The notes: generated by a model from the letters alone, not told the origin. 64,000 nt of DNA from Verrucomicrobium spinosum DSM 4136 = JCM 18804 (GCF_000172155.1 NZ_ABIZ01000001.1:2075105-2139104), one strand, 5' to 3'; shown: positions 16,678 through 25,964, counted from the stretch's first letter. Program-made: numbers and translations.

Positions 16678-17823
16678 ATGGTGAAACGAGTTCCCCATCT
16701 AGCAATCAAGACAGGTGTGATGGTCGCGGCAGTCGGAGTACTGCTGGGCCGGACTTCAGCAAAGGCGGCAGACGATCTTCCCAAAGAGCTGGCCCCGTAC
16801 TTCACCCCACCGGCTGAGTACGCCGACAAAGTGACGCCGGGCCCCCACCTGGTGGATCTGGGTTCTGGCAAGACCCCGCAATCCAAGGAAGACTGGGCCA
16901 TCCGCCGCAGTGAGATCCTTAAGACCTGGCAGGGCTTCATGGGGGAGTGGCCGCCGGTGCTGGAGGACCCGAAGCTGGAGATCCTGGAGACGACCCGGCG
17001 CGAGGACTTCACCCAGCACCGCATCCGCCTGGAGATTGCTCCTGGCCAGACGGGGGAGGGTTATCTCCTCATCCCTGATGGCAAGGGGCCTTTCCCCGCC
17101 GTGTACGTCCCATTTTATGATCCGGAAACCAGCATCGGTCTGGGGAAGATGCCCCTGCGGGACTTTGCGTATCAGCTCACGAAGCGGGGATTTGTGAGCC
17201 TGAGCATGGGGGCGCCCGGGGGCGACGCCCGCAAGCCGGTGTTGTCCGACGGCGCGAAATGCCAGCCGCTCTCCTATCTCGGCTATCTGTCTGCCAATGC
17301 CTGGCAGGCCCTGGCGGACCGCCCGGAGGTGGATCGCAAGCGCATTGGCGTGATGGGGCACTCCTACGGCGGCAAGTGGGCCATGTTTGGCTCCTGCCTG
17401 TGGGAGAAGTTTGCCTGTGCCGTGTGGTCGGATCCCGGGATCGTGTTTGATGAGGCCCGCCCGAGCATCAACTACTGGGAGCCCTGGTACCTGGGCTATG
17501 AGCCAGGCTATACGCGCGAGCGGGGCCTGATCACCGCGCAAAGTCCCCGGACGGGGCCTTACAAGCAGATCATGGAGCAGGGCCGCAGCTTGAGCGAGTT
17601 TCAGATGCTGATGGCCCCCCGGCCCTTTTTGGTTTCCGGTGGCTCAGAGGACTTTGCTGCACGATGGCTGGATCTGAACCGGGTTCGTGAAGCTTACACG
17701 GTGCTGAAGGTGCCGGTGCTGGCAGGCATGCACAACCGGCCTCTGCATGGACCCACGGAGGAATCCAACGCTCTTGCGTACCGGTTTATGGAGTGGGCGC
17801 TCAAGGAGCGGCCCATTGAGTAA
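16678..17823 (+). CDS. Exported alpha/beta hydrolase (acetyl-xylan-esterase-like)
   Basis: A 381-aa protein with a signal peptide ending near SAKAAD. The hydrolase core holds GVMGHSYGGKWAMFG (nucleophile Ser in GHSYGG), GGSEDFAARW with the acid, and AGMHNRPLHGPTEE with the His. It resembles the C-terminal half of the 770-residue hydrolase at 5580-7892, so the two are probable paralogues. Likely an extracytoplasmic esterase that removes acyl groups from polysaccharides; this is inferred from the family. It is divergent from the FG-GAP gene and convergent with the DedA gene across a strong bidirectional hairpin. Confidence 0.85.
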   Translation: MVKRVPHLAIKTGVMVAAVGVLLGRTSAKAADDLPKELAPYFTPPAEYADKVTPGPHLVDLGSGKTPQSKEDWAIRRSEILKTWQGFMGEWPPVLEDPKLEILETTRREDFTQHRIRLEIAPGQTGEGYLLIPDGKGPFPAVYVPFYDPETSIGLGKMPLRDFAYQLTKRGFVSLSMGAPGGDARKPVLSDGAKCQPLSYLGYLSANAWQALADRPEVDRKRIGVMGHSYGGKWAMFGSCLWEKFACAVWSDPGIVFDEARPSINYWEPWYLGYEPGYTRERGLITAQSPRTGPYKQIMEQGRSLSEFQMLMAPRPFLVSGGSEDFAARWLDLNRVREAYTVLKVPVLAGMHNRPLHGPTEESNALAYRFMEWALKERPIE

Positions 17824-17838
17824 AGGGGGCACAAAAAG

Positions 17839-17867
17839 GCCCGTAACCCCAATGCGGGGTTACGGGC
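17839..17867. terminator. Bidirectional terminator between esterase and dedA-type genes
   Basis: A perfect 12-bp stem, gcccgtaacccc / ggggttacgggc (17839-17850 and 17856-17867), with a 5-nt loop. On the minus strand it is followed by cttttt, and on the plus strand by tctt, so it can end both convergent genes. Confidence 0.85.
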
Positions 17868-17894
17868 TCTTGAAGGGCTCAACGAACCGGCAAA

Positions 17895-18587
17895 TCAGGC
17901 AGCCGGTTCGGCATCATTGGCAGCCGCCGCAGTGGTGGCTGCTTCTTTGCGGGCCTTCCACCACTCAAAGGCGATGGGCAGCAGGGAGACGACGATGATC
18001 AGAATGATGGTGGCCTCGAAGTTCTTCTTGATGATCGGGATCGTGCCCAGGAAGTAACCCGCGAGGGTGAGGCTAACCACCCAGATGATCGCGCCCAGAA
18101 TGTTAAAGTAGGCAAAGGAGCTGTACTTCATGCGGCCGATGCCAGCGACGAAGGGGGCGAAGGTGCGAACGATGGGGACAAAGCGTGCCAGGATGATGGC
18201 CTTGCCGCCGTGTTTGTCATAGAATTGCTGGGCCTTGATGAGGTAGTCCTTGCGGAGCAGACGGCCGCTCTCCCGGCTGAAGACGGCGGGGCCGAGTCTT
18301 CGCCCGATGGCGTAGTTCACGGCGTCTCCCAAGACACCAGCCACAATCATGAGCGGGATCACGTACTCAAGCCGCAGGCTGTTCGTGAAGGCATCATTGG
18401 CTGCCACGGCTCCCACGGCGAAGAGGAGGGAGTCACCCGGCAGGAACGGGGTCACCACCAGACCGGTCTCGCAGAAGATGATGAGGAACAGAAGGCCGTA
18501 GATCCAAATGCCGTGCTGGCTGATGAAATCCGGGAGGCTTTCATCCAGGTGCATGACGAAGTGCAGGAACTGCTTGAGTAACTCCAT
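17895..18587 (-). CDS. DedA-family (VTT-domain) membrane protein
   Basis: A 230-aa integral membrane protein. Motifs of the family: FCETGLVVTPFLPGDSLLF in the first half and RFVPIVRTFAPFVAGIGRM in the second, the two re-entrant/amphipathic conserved segments with essential acidic and basic residues (E in CETG, R in RFVPIVR). Hydrophobic helices are at about 28-48, 75-95, 160-185 and 190-212, with an Ala-rich charged tail. DedA proteins act in lipid-carrier and phospholipid flipping and proton-motive-force homeostasis; undecaprenyl phosphate or phosphatidylethanolamine are known substrates of different members. No operon partner; the HAD gene downstream on the same strand is separated by other sequence. 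Confidence 0.92.
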   Translation of the reverse strand: MELLKQFLHFVMHLDESLPDFISQHGIWIYGLLFLIIFCETGLVVTPFLPGDSLLFAVGAVAANDAFTNSLRLEYVIPLMIVAGVLGDAVNYAIGRRLGPAVFSRESGRLLRKDYLIKAQQFYDKHGGKAIILARFVPIVRTFAPFVAGIGRMKYSSFAYFNILGAIIWVVSLTLAGYFLGTIPIIKKNFEATIILIIVVSLLPIAFEWWKARKEAATTAAAANDAEPAA

Positions 18588-18656
18588 AGGCGAAGAGCCT
18601 ACACCACCCCCAGCGGGCGGGGAAACGAAAAAGGCCTCTTTTGCGTGACGGGCCTG

Positions 18657-19265
18657 TCACGCCGGGGTGCCCGGCCAGGCCCGCAGTTCCGCCTCCAGAG
18701 CGGCATGCCGGTCGTGGTGGTAGTGATGGCTGACGAATCCGAGGCGCTGTCCCGTCGCGATATTGTCCTCCAGATCATCGATATAGAACGTGCGGGCGGG
18801 ATCGAGTCCGTACGCAGCCACCGCCTGCTGGAAGATCGCGTCGTGGGGCTTCATGCACCGCGCTTCATGGGAGTAGATCCCCCCTGCGAAGTGCCGGAAT
18901 ACAGGGAATTTGGCAAAGAGCCACTCCTTGTGCAGACCGCTGGTGTTGGAGAGGAGGTACAGAGGTACCTGCCCGGACAGTTCCTCCACGAGAGCGATCA
19001 TGGGGGCGTTTTCCGTAAAGATGTCTCCCCAGGCCGTGACAAATTCCTCCCGAGTGCCATGAAAGCCGATAAGGCGGGTGCTCTCGCGGATGAAGTCGTC
19101 ATCGCTGATTCGGCCTGACTCCAGATCATCCTTGAACGGCCGGAGCCGGGCGAGCACTTCGGCTTCAGTGGCATCGCTCAGTTCTGCGAATCGGCGTGCG
19201 GCAGGGGTGAAATCAAAATGGACCAGCACATTGCCGATGTCGAAGAGCAGGGCGGAGTCGGGCAT
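18657..19265 (-). CDS. HAD-IA family phosphatase (YihX-like)
   Basis: 202 aa from ATG 19265, where the motif begins almost at once: LLFDIGNVLVHFDF (motif I with the nucleophile Asp; FDxGNV is typical of YihX/haloacid-dehalogenase-like sugar phosphatases). Motif II Ser/Thr is in YLLSNTSGLH, motif III Lys in RCMKPHDAIF, and motif IV acids in FYIDDLEDN. The cap is the small helical type I. It is probably a soluble small-molecule phosphatase, perhaps for a sugar phosphate. It starts 8 bp after the stop of the upstream glycosyltransferase gene, so the pair is almost certainly one operon. Confidence 0.88.
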   Translation of the reverse strand: MPDSALLFDIGNVLVHFDFTPAARRFAELSDATEAEVLARLRPFKDDLESGRISDDDFIRESTRLIGFHGTREEFVTAWGDIFTENAPMIALVEELSGQVPLYLLSNTSGLHKEWLFAKFPVFRHFAGGIYSHEARCMKPHDAIFQQAVAAYGLDPARTFYIDDLEDNIATGQRLGFVSHHYHHDRHAALEAELRAWPGTPA

Positions 19266-19273
19266 GGCTTGGG

Positions 19274-20371
19274 TCACGGAGCGTGGGCGATCACCCAAGA
19301 GGCGATTTTCAAGGCGGCATCCGGCTCGCTGAGCGCCTTCATGTTGGCCTTCATCCGCCGTGCTTCCGAGCGATTGTTGGCCAGGAGCCGGGCGGCTTCT
19401 TTGCCAGTCTGTTCCGGGGTGGTGGTGGTCACGCCACACTCGTGTTTGGTCAGCAGCTCGGCGTTGCCTTCCTCCTGGCCGGGTACGACGTAGTCGATGA
19501 TGGCCGGGCAGGTGGCGGCGAGGGACTCGTGCAGGATGGCCCCGCCTGCCTTGCAGATGACGAAGTCATGAGTCTGCAGGAGCCGGGGGATGCGGTTGGT
19601 CCAGCCAATGATCTCCACGGAGCCATCTGGGACGGAGTCCACAAACTGGGTCACCACGTGATAGAGCCGGGAGGCGTGTTTGCCGACCGGCAGGGTCAGC
19701 TTGGTGCCGGCGAGCAGCAGCGGGCGCAGGGAGGTCAGCGTGCGCTGCACGTGCTTCAGCCCCGTGGAGGGCAGGTAGAGGATCTTCCCATGGGGAGAGG
19801 CGCACTCTTCAGGCGTGGGCTGGTCCAGGAAGTCGAGGCTCACGGGAAAGCCTGCCACATGAATCTCATCCGCCGCCCGGCAAAGCCGGAGGGCGCTCTG
19901 CCGGGAGTCTTCATCCGCGACGAAATAGGCGTCACTGGGGGCGATGAACCAGATGGGGTGGATGCTGATTGAGTCCGTGATGACCGTGTAGATCGGCGGA
20001 GTGGAGATCCCGGTGGCCTGAATCTGCTTGAGCAGTTTTGGATAGATCGGGTAGGTGCAAACGATCGCGCGGGGGCGGTGCTTTTTCAGCAGACCCGCCA
20101 GCGCTTTGCGGAGGCCGGCGAGAATGTCGGGGCTCCCGTCAAAGCTCACTTTTGCAGAGCGACCGTAGATCCAGGCCCACACAGAGGGGGCACGGGTGAT
20201 GAGCATCTGGTAGTTCTCCTTCATCACGGGAGAGAGAACTGGATGCGCGATGTCGAACAAATCCACCACCAGGGCCTCTTCATGGGGCGCAAGACGGCGC
20301 AAACCGCCCGCCACGTTGCGTGCCGCTGTGTTGTGTCCGTCGCCGAAGCCTGCCGTAAGGATAAGTATCAC
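19274..20371 (-). CDS. MGDG-synthase/diacylglycerol glucosyltransferase-like GT28
   Basis: 365 aa from GTG 20371. The N-terminal domain opens ILILTAGFGDGHNTAARN, the glycine-rich loop of the MGDG synthase/UgtP family that binds the lipid acceptor side. The C-terminal domain has FVICKAGGAILHESLA and VVPGQEEGNAELL, the GT28 UDP-sugar site. Members add hexoses to diacylglycerol at the inner face of the membrane, giving glycolipids; MurG is a more distant relative and less likely given the N-terminal motif. The HAD phosphatase gene follows 8 bp downstream. Lipid product and sugar are not determined. Confidence 0.85.
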   Translation of the reverse strand: MILILTAGFGDGHNTAARNVAGGLRRLAPHEEALVVDLFDIAHPVLSPVMKENYQMLITRAPSVWAWIYGRSAKVSFDGSPDILAGLRKALAGLLKKHRPRAIVCTYPIYPKLLKQIQATGISTPPIYTVITDSISIHPIWFIAPSDAYFVADEDSRQSALRLCRAADEIHVAGFPVSLDFLDQPTPEECASPHGKILYLPSTGLKHVQRTLTSLRPLLLAGTKLTLPVGKHASRLYHVVTQFVDSVPDGSVEIIGWTNRIPRLLQTHDFVICKAGGAILHESLAATCPAIIDYVVPGQEEGNAELLTKHECGVTTTTPEQTGKEAARLLANNRSEARRMKANMKALSEPDAALKIASWVIAHAP

Positions 20372-20491
20372 GTGAGAGAGCCGATCTAGTAGCCGTCATG
20401 CAGACAAGCGCGAACAGAAAATCACATTTCTGTCACGCGCGATGTTTTTGTCCATTTCAGCCCCTCCAGGCGGGGGCTGACAGGGTGGGAA

Positions 20492-20962
20492 TCAGTCTTC
20501 AGTGAGGTCGTCGTCCCCTTTGTGAATCTCATCCAGCGGGAGCCGTCCGTTGAGGGTGTCATCGATCACTTCGCGGAACACCACGTGAATGTCGTCATGC
20601 TTGCGGGAGAGGCGTTTTCCCTTAAGCCGCGCAATGGAAGGGAGCGCCACGACGGCTCGAAGAAGCTTCTTCACATCGTACTCCGTGCGCTGCACCTCGC
20701 GGCCGGTCGGGTAGATGTCCACCCCGATTTTCTCCAGAATTTCCAGGCCCTGCCCGGTGATGTGGAAGTCATCCATTGCCTCGGCCTTGGAGATGTGGGT
20801 GTTGTCGGGGATGCTGCTTTCGATCCAGGTGAGCCATTCTTCCACCGCCTTCAGCCAGCGATCAAATTCCGCCACTTTCCCGGGCAGATCGGGATGGCGT
20901 TCGAAGGCTCGTCGATAGCCGCGTTTGGAGGTGTTGTCCGGGGAGGTGGAGGAGGGGTTCAT
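20492..20962 (-). CDS. Hypothetical soluble protein
   Basis: 156 aa from ATG 20962 (a TTG directly before it is less likely). No signal peptide or membrane helix. The sequence is mixed alpha/beta with a Trp-rich helical segment (FDRWLKAVEEWLTWIESS), a middle part EILEKIGVDIYPTGREVQRT, and an acidic C-terminus ending in DDDLTED. No domain was recognised. It stands alone, minus strand, with an AT-richer 120-bp gap to the glycosyltransferase downstream. Confidence 0.6.
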   Translation of the reverse strand: MNPSSTSPDNTSKRGYRRAFERHPDLPGKVAEFDRWLKAVEEWLTWIESSIPDNTHISKAEAMDDFHITGQGLEILEKIGVDIYPTGREVQRTEYDVKKLLRAVVALPSIARLKGKRLSRKHDDIHVVFREVIDDTLNGRLPLDEIHKGDDDLTED

Positions 20963-21192
20963 CAAAAGGGCGGCTCGTTGTTTCGAGGGTGGAATAATTA
21001 TGAGAATGGCGTTTTGGTCAATGTGATACCGGATGATGCTTCACCCAATGGTGGTGCAAAAAGCAGGAAGAGGGCCGGGTGCAGGGCGAGGGTGAAAGAA
21101 AAACTCCCGCTGTCACAAGAGTTTTTTTCTCCACATGCAGAGCGTGGTGACCTGCGTTCGCAGGAGAGAACCCTCCATCCACCCGTTATCCC

Positions 21193-22041
21193 ATGAAACC
21201 CTTATCGCTGTTGTCCCTGATGTTCTCGAACCGAAGCAAGTCCCTGTGGCGGGGGCTCCTGGCCCTGGTGCTCGCGGCCGCGGGGAGCCAGTGTGCTTCA
21301 CCGGTATCTTCCTCATCCGATGGTACCTTGGGAGGGAGCGCGCGTACAGCCTCCACCCCGGCAGAAATGCGGCGTCCCGGGCTGGGTACCGGCTTTGGAG
21401 AGGCGCGCTGGTCTGAGGTGGACAGCACGACTTTTCGCCGATCCAGCTCCACCCCTGATGCGACCACGAAGGTTTTCTACAACGACCGGCAGGGAGTGCA
21501 GGCGGCGGCGGGGTATGGCGGTGACAAGTTCAATGACTACAAGCAGGTGGCCGGCGGCTTGGTTTCCTTTGGTTTGAAAAGTGAGGGTGGGTGGCTACGT
21601 GGGGTGGAGAGCGGTGGAGAGGTGTATGTGATGGGTGAGCCCGGGGACCGCTATGACATCCTGCTGAGAAACGAGTCCCACCGCCGGATCGAGGTGGTGG
21701 TGTCGGTGGATGGGCTGGACGTCCTGGATGGCCGGCCCGCATCCGTGCAGAAGCGTGGCTATGTGATCCCGGCACAAGGCTCCGTCCGCATCGAAGGCTG
21801 GCGTACCTCCATGAACCAAGTGGCGGCCTTCCGGTTTGCCAATGTGCGGAACTCCTATGCGGCGCTGAAACACGGGAACACGAAAAACGTGGGGGTGATC
21901 GGCGTGGCGGTGTTCACGGAAGATCATCCTCGTGCGGTGGTTGTGGAACCTTCACCTGGTCTCTGGAGAACGGGCGATGTGCAGCGCCGACGCGATGCGA
22001 ATCCCTTCCCAGCGAGCAGTCGTTGGGCGACGCCTCCCTGA
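21193..22041 (+). CDS. Putative exported protein/lipoprotein, function unknown
   Basis: A 282-aa protein with a long basic N-region and hydrophobic helix ending LAAAGSQCAS; the Cys at about residue 34 could be a lipobox cysteine, although GSQC is not a classic lipobox. The body contains two beta-rich parts, with YDILLRNESHRRIEVVVSVD and YVIPAQGSVRIEGWRTSMN, suggestive of an Ig- or jelly-roll-like fold. The last 40 residues look disordered. Known only as a conserved exported type in related bacteria, as far as can be told. No catalytic motif. Confidence 0.6.
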   Translation: MKPLSLLSLMFSNRSKSLWRGLLALVLAAAGSQCASPVSSSSDGTLGGSARTASTPAEMRRPGLGTGFGEARWSEVDSTTFRRSSSTPDATTKVFYNDRQGVQAAAGYGGDKFNDYKQVAGGLVSFGLKSEGGWLRGVESGGEVYVMGEPGDRYDILLRNESHRRIEVVVSVDGLDVLDGRPASVQKRGYVIPAQGSVRIEGWRTSMNQVAAFRFANVRNSYAALKHGNTKNVGVIGVAVFTEDHPRAVVVEPSPGLWRTGDVQRRRDANPFPASSRWATPP

Positions 22042-22124
22042 TCCTGGCTCTGCTGCTGACCATGAGGGCCAAGAATCACCCGCTTGGCCTTGCAAGTTCC
22101 TGGTCTGGGTCTTGAGTTCCCGTT

Positions 22125-23018
22125 ATGAGAATTGGCATCACGGGTGGGTTGGGATTCATCGGCACCGCTGTAGGGCGTGAAGCCCGGCAGCGTGGTCATC
22201 AGGTGGTGGTCTATTCGCGCAAGCCTCAGGCCCCGCCTGACTGGGCGGTGGAGCGCAGGGTGCTGGACATGGCCGAGAAGCCGGTTCTGAACCTCAGCGG
22301 TCTGGATGCTGTGGTCCATCTGGCTGGGGAGAGCGTGATGGGCTACTGGACCGACTCTAAAAAACAGCGGATTCGCGAGAGCCGCATCCCGGTGACAAAA
22401 GCTGTGGTAGAGGCCATGAAGTCCTGCCCTGACGGTCCCAAGGTGCTCCTCTGCGCCTCCGGAACCGGAGCCTATGGGAACCGCGGAGACGAGGTGCTCA
22501 CAGAGGAGTCGCCCATGGGGGCAGGCTTTCTGGCAGAGGTCTGCCGGGACTGGGAGAAGGCAGCCAGAGAAGCGAACCAGATCCCCGGAGCCCGGGTGGC
22601 TCTGCTACGCACCGGCATGGTGCTGGGGCAGGGCGGGGCAGCCTGGCCCATGCTAAAAAAGATCTTCAGCCTGCGTCTGGGCAGCCGCCTGGGGGATGGA
22701 AAGCAATGGGTGCCCTGGATCCATCTGGACGACGAGGTGGGCCTCATCCTGCACCTGCTGGAGCACCCGGAGTGCGAAGGGCCTTTCAATCTCTCCGCCC
22801 CGAATCCCGTGACCAATGCAGAGATGACGCAGCAGATCGCCAGCGTGCTCGGGAAGACCACGTTCATCCCCACCCCTGCCTTCGGCATGAAACTGCTCAT
22901 GGGGGAGCTGGCCTCTGTGGTGCTGGAGAGCCAGCGGGCGGTGCCCCAGGCGGCGCTTGACAGTGGCTACGTCTTCAAGCACTCGCAGTTCCGCGAGGCT
23001 GTGGCTTCGCTCGTTTGA
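22125..23018 (+). CDS. TIGR01777-family epimerase (YfcH/SDR39U1-like)
   Basis: A 297-aa extended SDR protein. The Rossmann dinucleotide loop GITGGLGFIGTAVG is at the N-terminus, followed by the family-specific DAVVHLAGESVMGYWTDSKK, which carries the 'LAGE.....RW...K' type motif of TIGR01777. The C-terminal DUF1731 part (about 245-290) has ELASVVLESQRAVPQAAL. Such proteins bind NADPH, but the substrate is unresolved in most bacteria. It is a cytoplasmic protein. The HAD gene starts 45 bp downstream, same strand, likely co-transcribed. Confidence 0.9.
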   Translation: MRIGITGGLGFIGTAVGREARQRGHQVVVYSRKPQAPPDWAVERRVLDMAEKPVLNLSGLDAVVHLAGESVMGYWTDSKKQRIRESRIPVTKAVVEAMKSCPDGPKVLLCASGTGAYGNRGDEVLTEESPMGAGFLAEVCRDWEKAAREANQIPGARVALLRTGMVLGQGGAAWPMLKKIFSLRLGSRLGDGKQWVPWIHLDDEVGLILHLLEHPECEGPFNLSAPNPVTNAEMTQQIASVLGKTTFIPTPAFGMKLLMGELASVVLESQRAVPQAALDSGYVFKHSQFREAVASLV

Positions 23019-23063
23019 CTCCTTTGACCCGCGTTCCGTTTTCCTCCCCCTCACTCCTTCCTC

Positions 23064-23942
23064 ATGGCAGCCGCACAGACCACTATTGGCCTTGTTTACG
23101 ACTATGATCAGACCCTCAGCCCGTACTACATGACGGATGAGGTCGTGTTCCCGCACTTCGGCATCCATGTGGAGCAGTTCTGGAAGAAGGCCCATGCCCT
23201 GGTGAGGGAGGATGGCTTCGACAATGAGCTGGCCTACCTTAAAGTCATGCTGGACTGCCTGACTCCCGTCAGGCCTTCCAATGCGGAACTGCGTGCTCTG
23301 GGGTCCAAGCTGCATTTCTACCCCGGGCTGCCGGACATGTTCCAGGAGATGAACGGCGTGCTGCGCCCGGAACACAAGACCATGGGCATCAAGCTGGAGC
23401 ACTACATCATCTCCTCAGGTCTCAAGGAGTTGATCGAAGGCAGCGCGCTGCGACCGCATGTGAATGCCGTGTTTGGGTGTGAATTCTCTGAAGACCGCGA
23501 GGGCCGCATCAACTTCCCCAAGCGGGTCATCGGTCACACCACGAAGACGCAGTACCTCTTCCGCATCAATAAAGGCATGCTGGAACCGGGCGATGATGTG
23601 AACGACCATATGCCGTCGGACATGCGCCCCATACCGTTCCAGCACATGATCTACATTGGTGACGGCCCCACAGATGTGCCGTGCTTCACCCTCATGCGCA
23701 AGTATGGCGGCAACGCGGTGGCGGTGTACAACCCGGCGGACACCACCCGCAGCAGCTTCCGCAAGTGTTACCAGCTCACGGCCCATGCCGACCGGGTGAA
23801 GTACATCGCGCCCAGCGACTACCGCGCTGGCAGCCACCTCCGCCTGCTGCTGGAGGAGATGGTTTTGGAAATAGCGGATGGCATGCTCCGGCGGAAGCGG
23901 TTTGAGATCGAGAGCTCCACGGTGAGTGCTCCGGGATTCTAG
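23064..23942 (+). CDS. HAD-superfamily phosphoserine-phosphatase-like hydrolase
   Basis: A 292-aa soluble protein. Motif I is LVYDYDQTLSPYY with nucleophile Asp and general acid Asp. Motif II is probably the Ser pair in EHYIISSGLKEL. Motif III is the Lys in NFPKRVIGHTTKTQ. Motif IV is IYIGDGPTDVPCF. A large helical insert between motifs I and II suggests a C1 cap as in phosphoserine phosphatase-like and phosphocholine phosphatase proteins. Substrate unknown. It follows the TIGR01777 epimerase by 45 bp. Confidence 0.83.
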   Translation: MAAAQTTIGLVYDYDQTLSPYYMTDEVVFPHFGIHVEQFWKKAHALVREDGFDNELAYLKVMLDCLTPVRPSNAELRALGSKLHFYPGLPDMFQEMNGVLRPEHKTMGIKLEHYIISSGLKELIEGSALRPHVNAVFGCEFSEDREGRINFPKRVIGHTTKTQYLFRINKGMLEPGDDVNDHMPSDMRPIPFQHMIYIGDGPTDVPCFTLMRKYGGNAVAVYNPADTTRSSFRKCYQLTAHADRVKYIAPSDYRAGSHLRLLLEEMVLEIADGMLRRKRFEIESSTVSAPGF

Positions 23943-23974
23943 CCAATTCTGAATTACAAATTAGGAATGATAAA

Positions 23975-24400
23975 TTAGGTTCCAGTGGGCTGGTTGAGGG
24001 CGGCGTTCATGAGAGGAACGTCGATGTAGGGCGAGAACTTGGTGATCTTGCCCTCCTCCACCTGCCAGACGTGCACGACGGGGACCTCGAAGCTGGCACC
24101 GTTGGCGTTCACGGTGCCGCGGGTGGTGCCGATGGCGACGATGCACTCCCCGGCGTCGATGTAGCGCTCTACGGTCACCTGGGAGTCGATGTGCTGGAGG
24201 AGAATGCCAAAGAAGCGGCTGAAACCCTCCAGTCCCTCAAAGGTGCCACCCCAGGGGAGTTGGGCGCACTGGGTGATGATGGCGTGCGAGCCCAGGAGAC
24301 TGGCCACCGTGGCGACATCACGGTGCTCAAACGCGGCGTACAGCTTCTGGACAAGCTCCAGAGCTGGCGAGGGGGGCGAAGGGACGGAGTTTTTTTCCAT
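23975..24400 (-). CDS. SnoaL-like/NTF2-fold protein
   Basis: 141 aa from ATG 24400; an earlier in-frame start would add 13 residues. It has the cone-shaped alpha+beta pattern of the NTF2-like superfamily: the N-terminal helix LVQKLYAAFEHRDVATVASL, then FEGLEGFSRFFGIL, then strands YIDAGECIVAIGTTRGTVNA and VPVVHVWQVEEGKITKFSPY. The family includes isomerases, cyclases and binding proteins; nothing visible fixes the role. It is convergent with the HAD hydrolase gene (32 bp between stops) and divergent from mpl. Confidence 0.8.
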   Translation of the reverse strand: MEKNSVPSPPSPALELVQKLYAAFEHRDVATVASLLGSHAIITQCAQLPWGGTFEGLEGFSRFFGILLQHIDSQVTVERYIDAGECIVAIGTTRGTVNANGASFEVPVVHVWQVEEGKITKFSPYIDVPLMNAALNQPTGT

Positions 24401-24581
24401 GGTTGGGGCCTTTATCCCGGTTTCCCACTGGGGATGCAAGCGTGGGTTTACTTCGTGTGAACGATGTCATCACCAGAGGAAGATGCAGGCAGGCAAACAC
24501 TCGCTTGCACGGACGCCTGCTCCACTCTAAGAAGCGCGGCTCAGCTTTGCGCATTTTCCGGATTTCCCCAGTCATCGATTC

Positions 24582-25964
24582 ATGAGTCAGACCAAGCACT
24601 TTCACTTCATCGGTATTTGCGGTACCGCCATGGGATCAGCCGCGGCCGCTTTCCGCCAGCTGGGACACAAGATCACGGGTTCTGACAATGCGGTGTATCC
24701 GCCCATGTCAACGATGCTGGAGAGCCATGGCATTGAGATCGCCAGTGGGTACAAGGCGGAAAATCTGCCTGATGAGGCGGACATGTATGTGGTGGGAAAT
24801 GCGGTCTCCCGCGGCAATCCCGAGGTGGAGGCCCTCCTGGAGTGCAAGCTGCCCTATACCTCCCTCCCGGAGCTGCTGAAATGGGAGGTCATGCAGGGGA
24901 AGAGGAACTTTGTCGTGTCTGGCACCCACGGAAAAACCACGACGACCTCCATCCTCACGTGGTTGCTGGAGCACGCGGGAAGGAATCCCGGTTATCTCAT
25001 TGGTGGGGTGCCGGACAATTTCGACGTGGGGGCCCGATACACGGAATCAGAATATTTTGTCATTGAAGGGGATGAGTACGACACCGCCTTCTTCGACAAG
25101 CGGTCCAAGTTTCTGCATTACCTGCCGGAAGCGGTGATCGTGAACAACATCGAGTTCGATCACGCGGACATTTTTAACACGCTGGATGACATTTTGCTGA
25201 CCTTCAGCCGGCTTCTGCGGGTGGTGCCGCGCAACGGCAAGGTGTTTCTGAACGGGGATGAGGGGAACTGTCGCAAACTGCTGGAGGCCTGCCCGGCCCC
25301 GGCCGTGACAGTGGGCACCGGGGAGGATTGCGAAGTGCGCCTGCGCGTGACCTCTGCGGCACCGGAGCACACGGACTTTGAGCTCAATGGCGTGGCCTTC
25401 CGCCTGCCGATGGTGGGGGAATTCAACGCCCGCAACGCCGCGATGGCCATCTGTGTGGCCCGTTTTGCCGGTCTAACTGACCATGAGATCCGCGCGGCCC
25501 TGCTGGAGTTCCGCGGGGTGAAACGCCGCCAGACGGAGCGCGGTCAGGTGCATGGCATCACGATCATTGACGACTTTGGCCACCATCCCACCGCCATCCG
25601 GGAGACGCTGCGGGGCTTGCGTCAGAAGTATCCCCACAGCCGCCTTTGGGCGTTGTTTGAGCCGCGGTCCAACACCAGCCGCCGCAACACCTTGCAGGGT
25701 GAGCTGATAGACGCGCTCAAGGAGGCGGATGGGAGCATCATCGCGGCGGTGAACATGCCGGAAAAAGTGCCCGCCGGGCAGCTCCTGGACGTGGATGCCG
25801 TGGCCGCGGCCGTCAGCGCCTCCGGGCGACCGAGCTACCACGAGCGGAATGTGGACGCCATCATTGAGCGCCTGAAGCCTCTGGCCAAGGAGGGCGATGT
25901 GGTGATCGTCTTCAGCAATGGCGGGTTTGAGGGCATCCATGGCAAACTGATGGATCGGCTCTGA
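24582..25964 (+). CDS. mpl: UDP-MurNAc:L-Ala-gamma-D-Glu-meso-DAP ligase (Mpl)
   Basis: A 460-aa Mur ligase of the Mpl subgroup, which joins recycled murein tripeptide to UDP-MurNAc in the cytoplasm. Visible features: the N-terminal glycine loop FIGICGTAMGSAA, the ATP P-loop VSGTHGKTTTTSI, the Mpl/MurC catalytic block with IGGVPDNFDVGAR and VIEGDEYDTAFFDKRSKF, NNIEFDHADIF, and the C-terminal FGHHPTAIRETL and LFEPRSNTSRRN. The middle sequence (DEYDTAFFDKRSKF) separates Mpl from MurC. The organism thus recycles peptidoglycan with meso-DAP peptides. It is followed 76 bp later by a zinc hydrolase/lipoprotein pair. Confidence 0.95.
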   Translation: MSQTKHFHFIGICGTAMGSAAAAFRQLGHKITGSDNAVYPPMSTMLESHGIEIASGYKAENLPDEADMYVVGNAVSRGNPEVEALLECKLPYTSLPELLKWEVMQGKRNFVVSGTHGKTTTTSILTWLLEHAGRNPGYLIGGVPDNFDVGARYTESEYFVIEGDEYDTAFFDKRSKFLHYLPEAVIVNNIEFDHADIFNTLDDILLTFSRLLRVVPRNGKVFLNGDEGNCRKLLEACPAPAVTVGTGEDCEVRLRVTSAAPEHTDFELNGVAFRLPMVGEFNARNAAMAICVARFAGLTDHEIRAALLEFRGVKRRQTERGQVHGITIIDDFGHHPTAIRETLRGLRQKYPHSRLWALFEPRSNTSRRNTLQGELIDALKEADGSIIAAVNMPEKVPAGQLLDVDAVAAAVSASGRPSYHERNVDAIIERLKPLAKEGDVVIVFSNGGFEGIHGKLMDRL

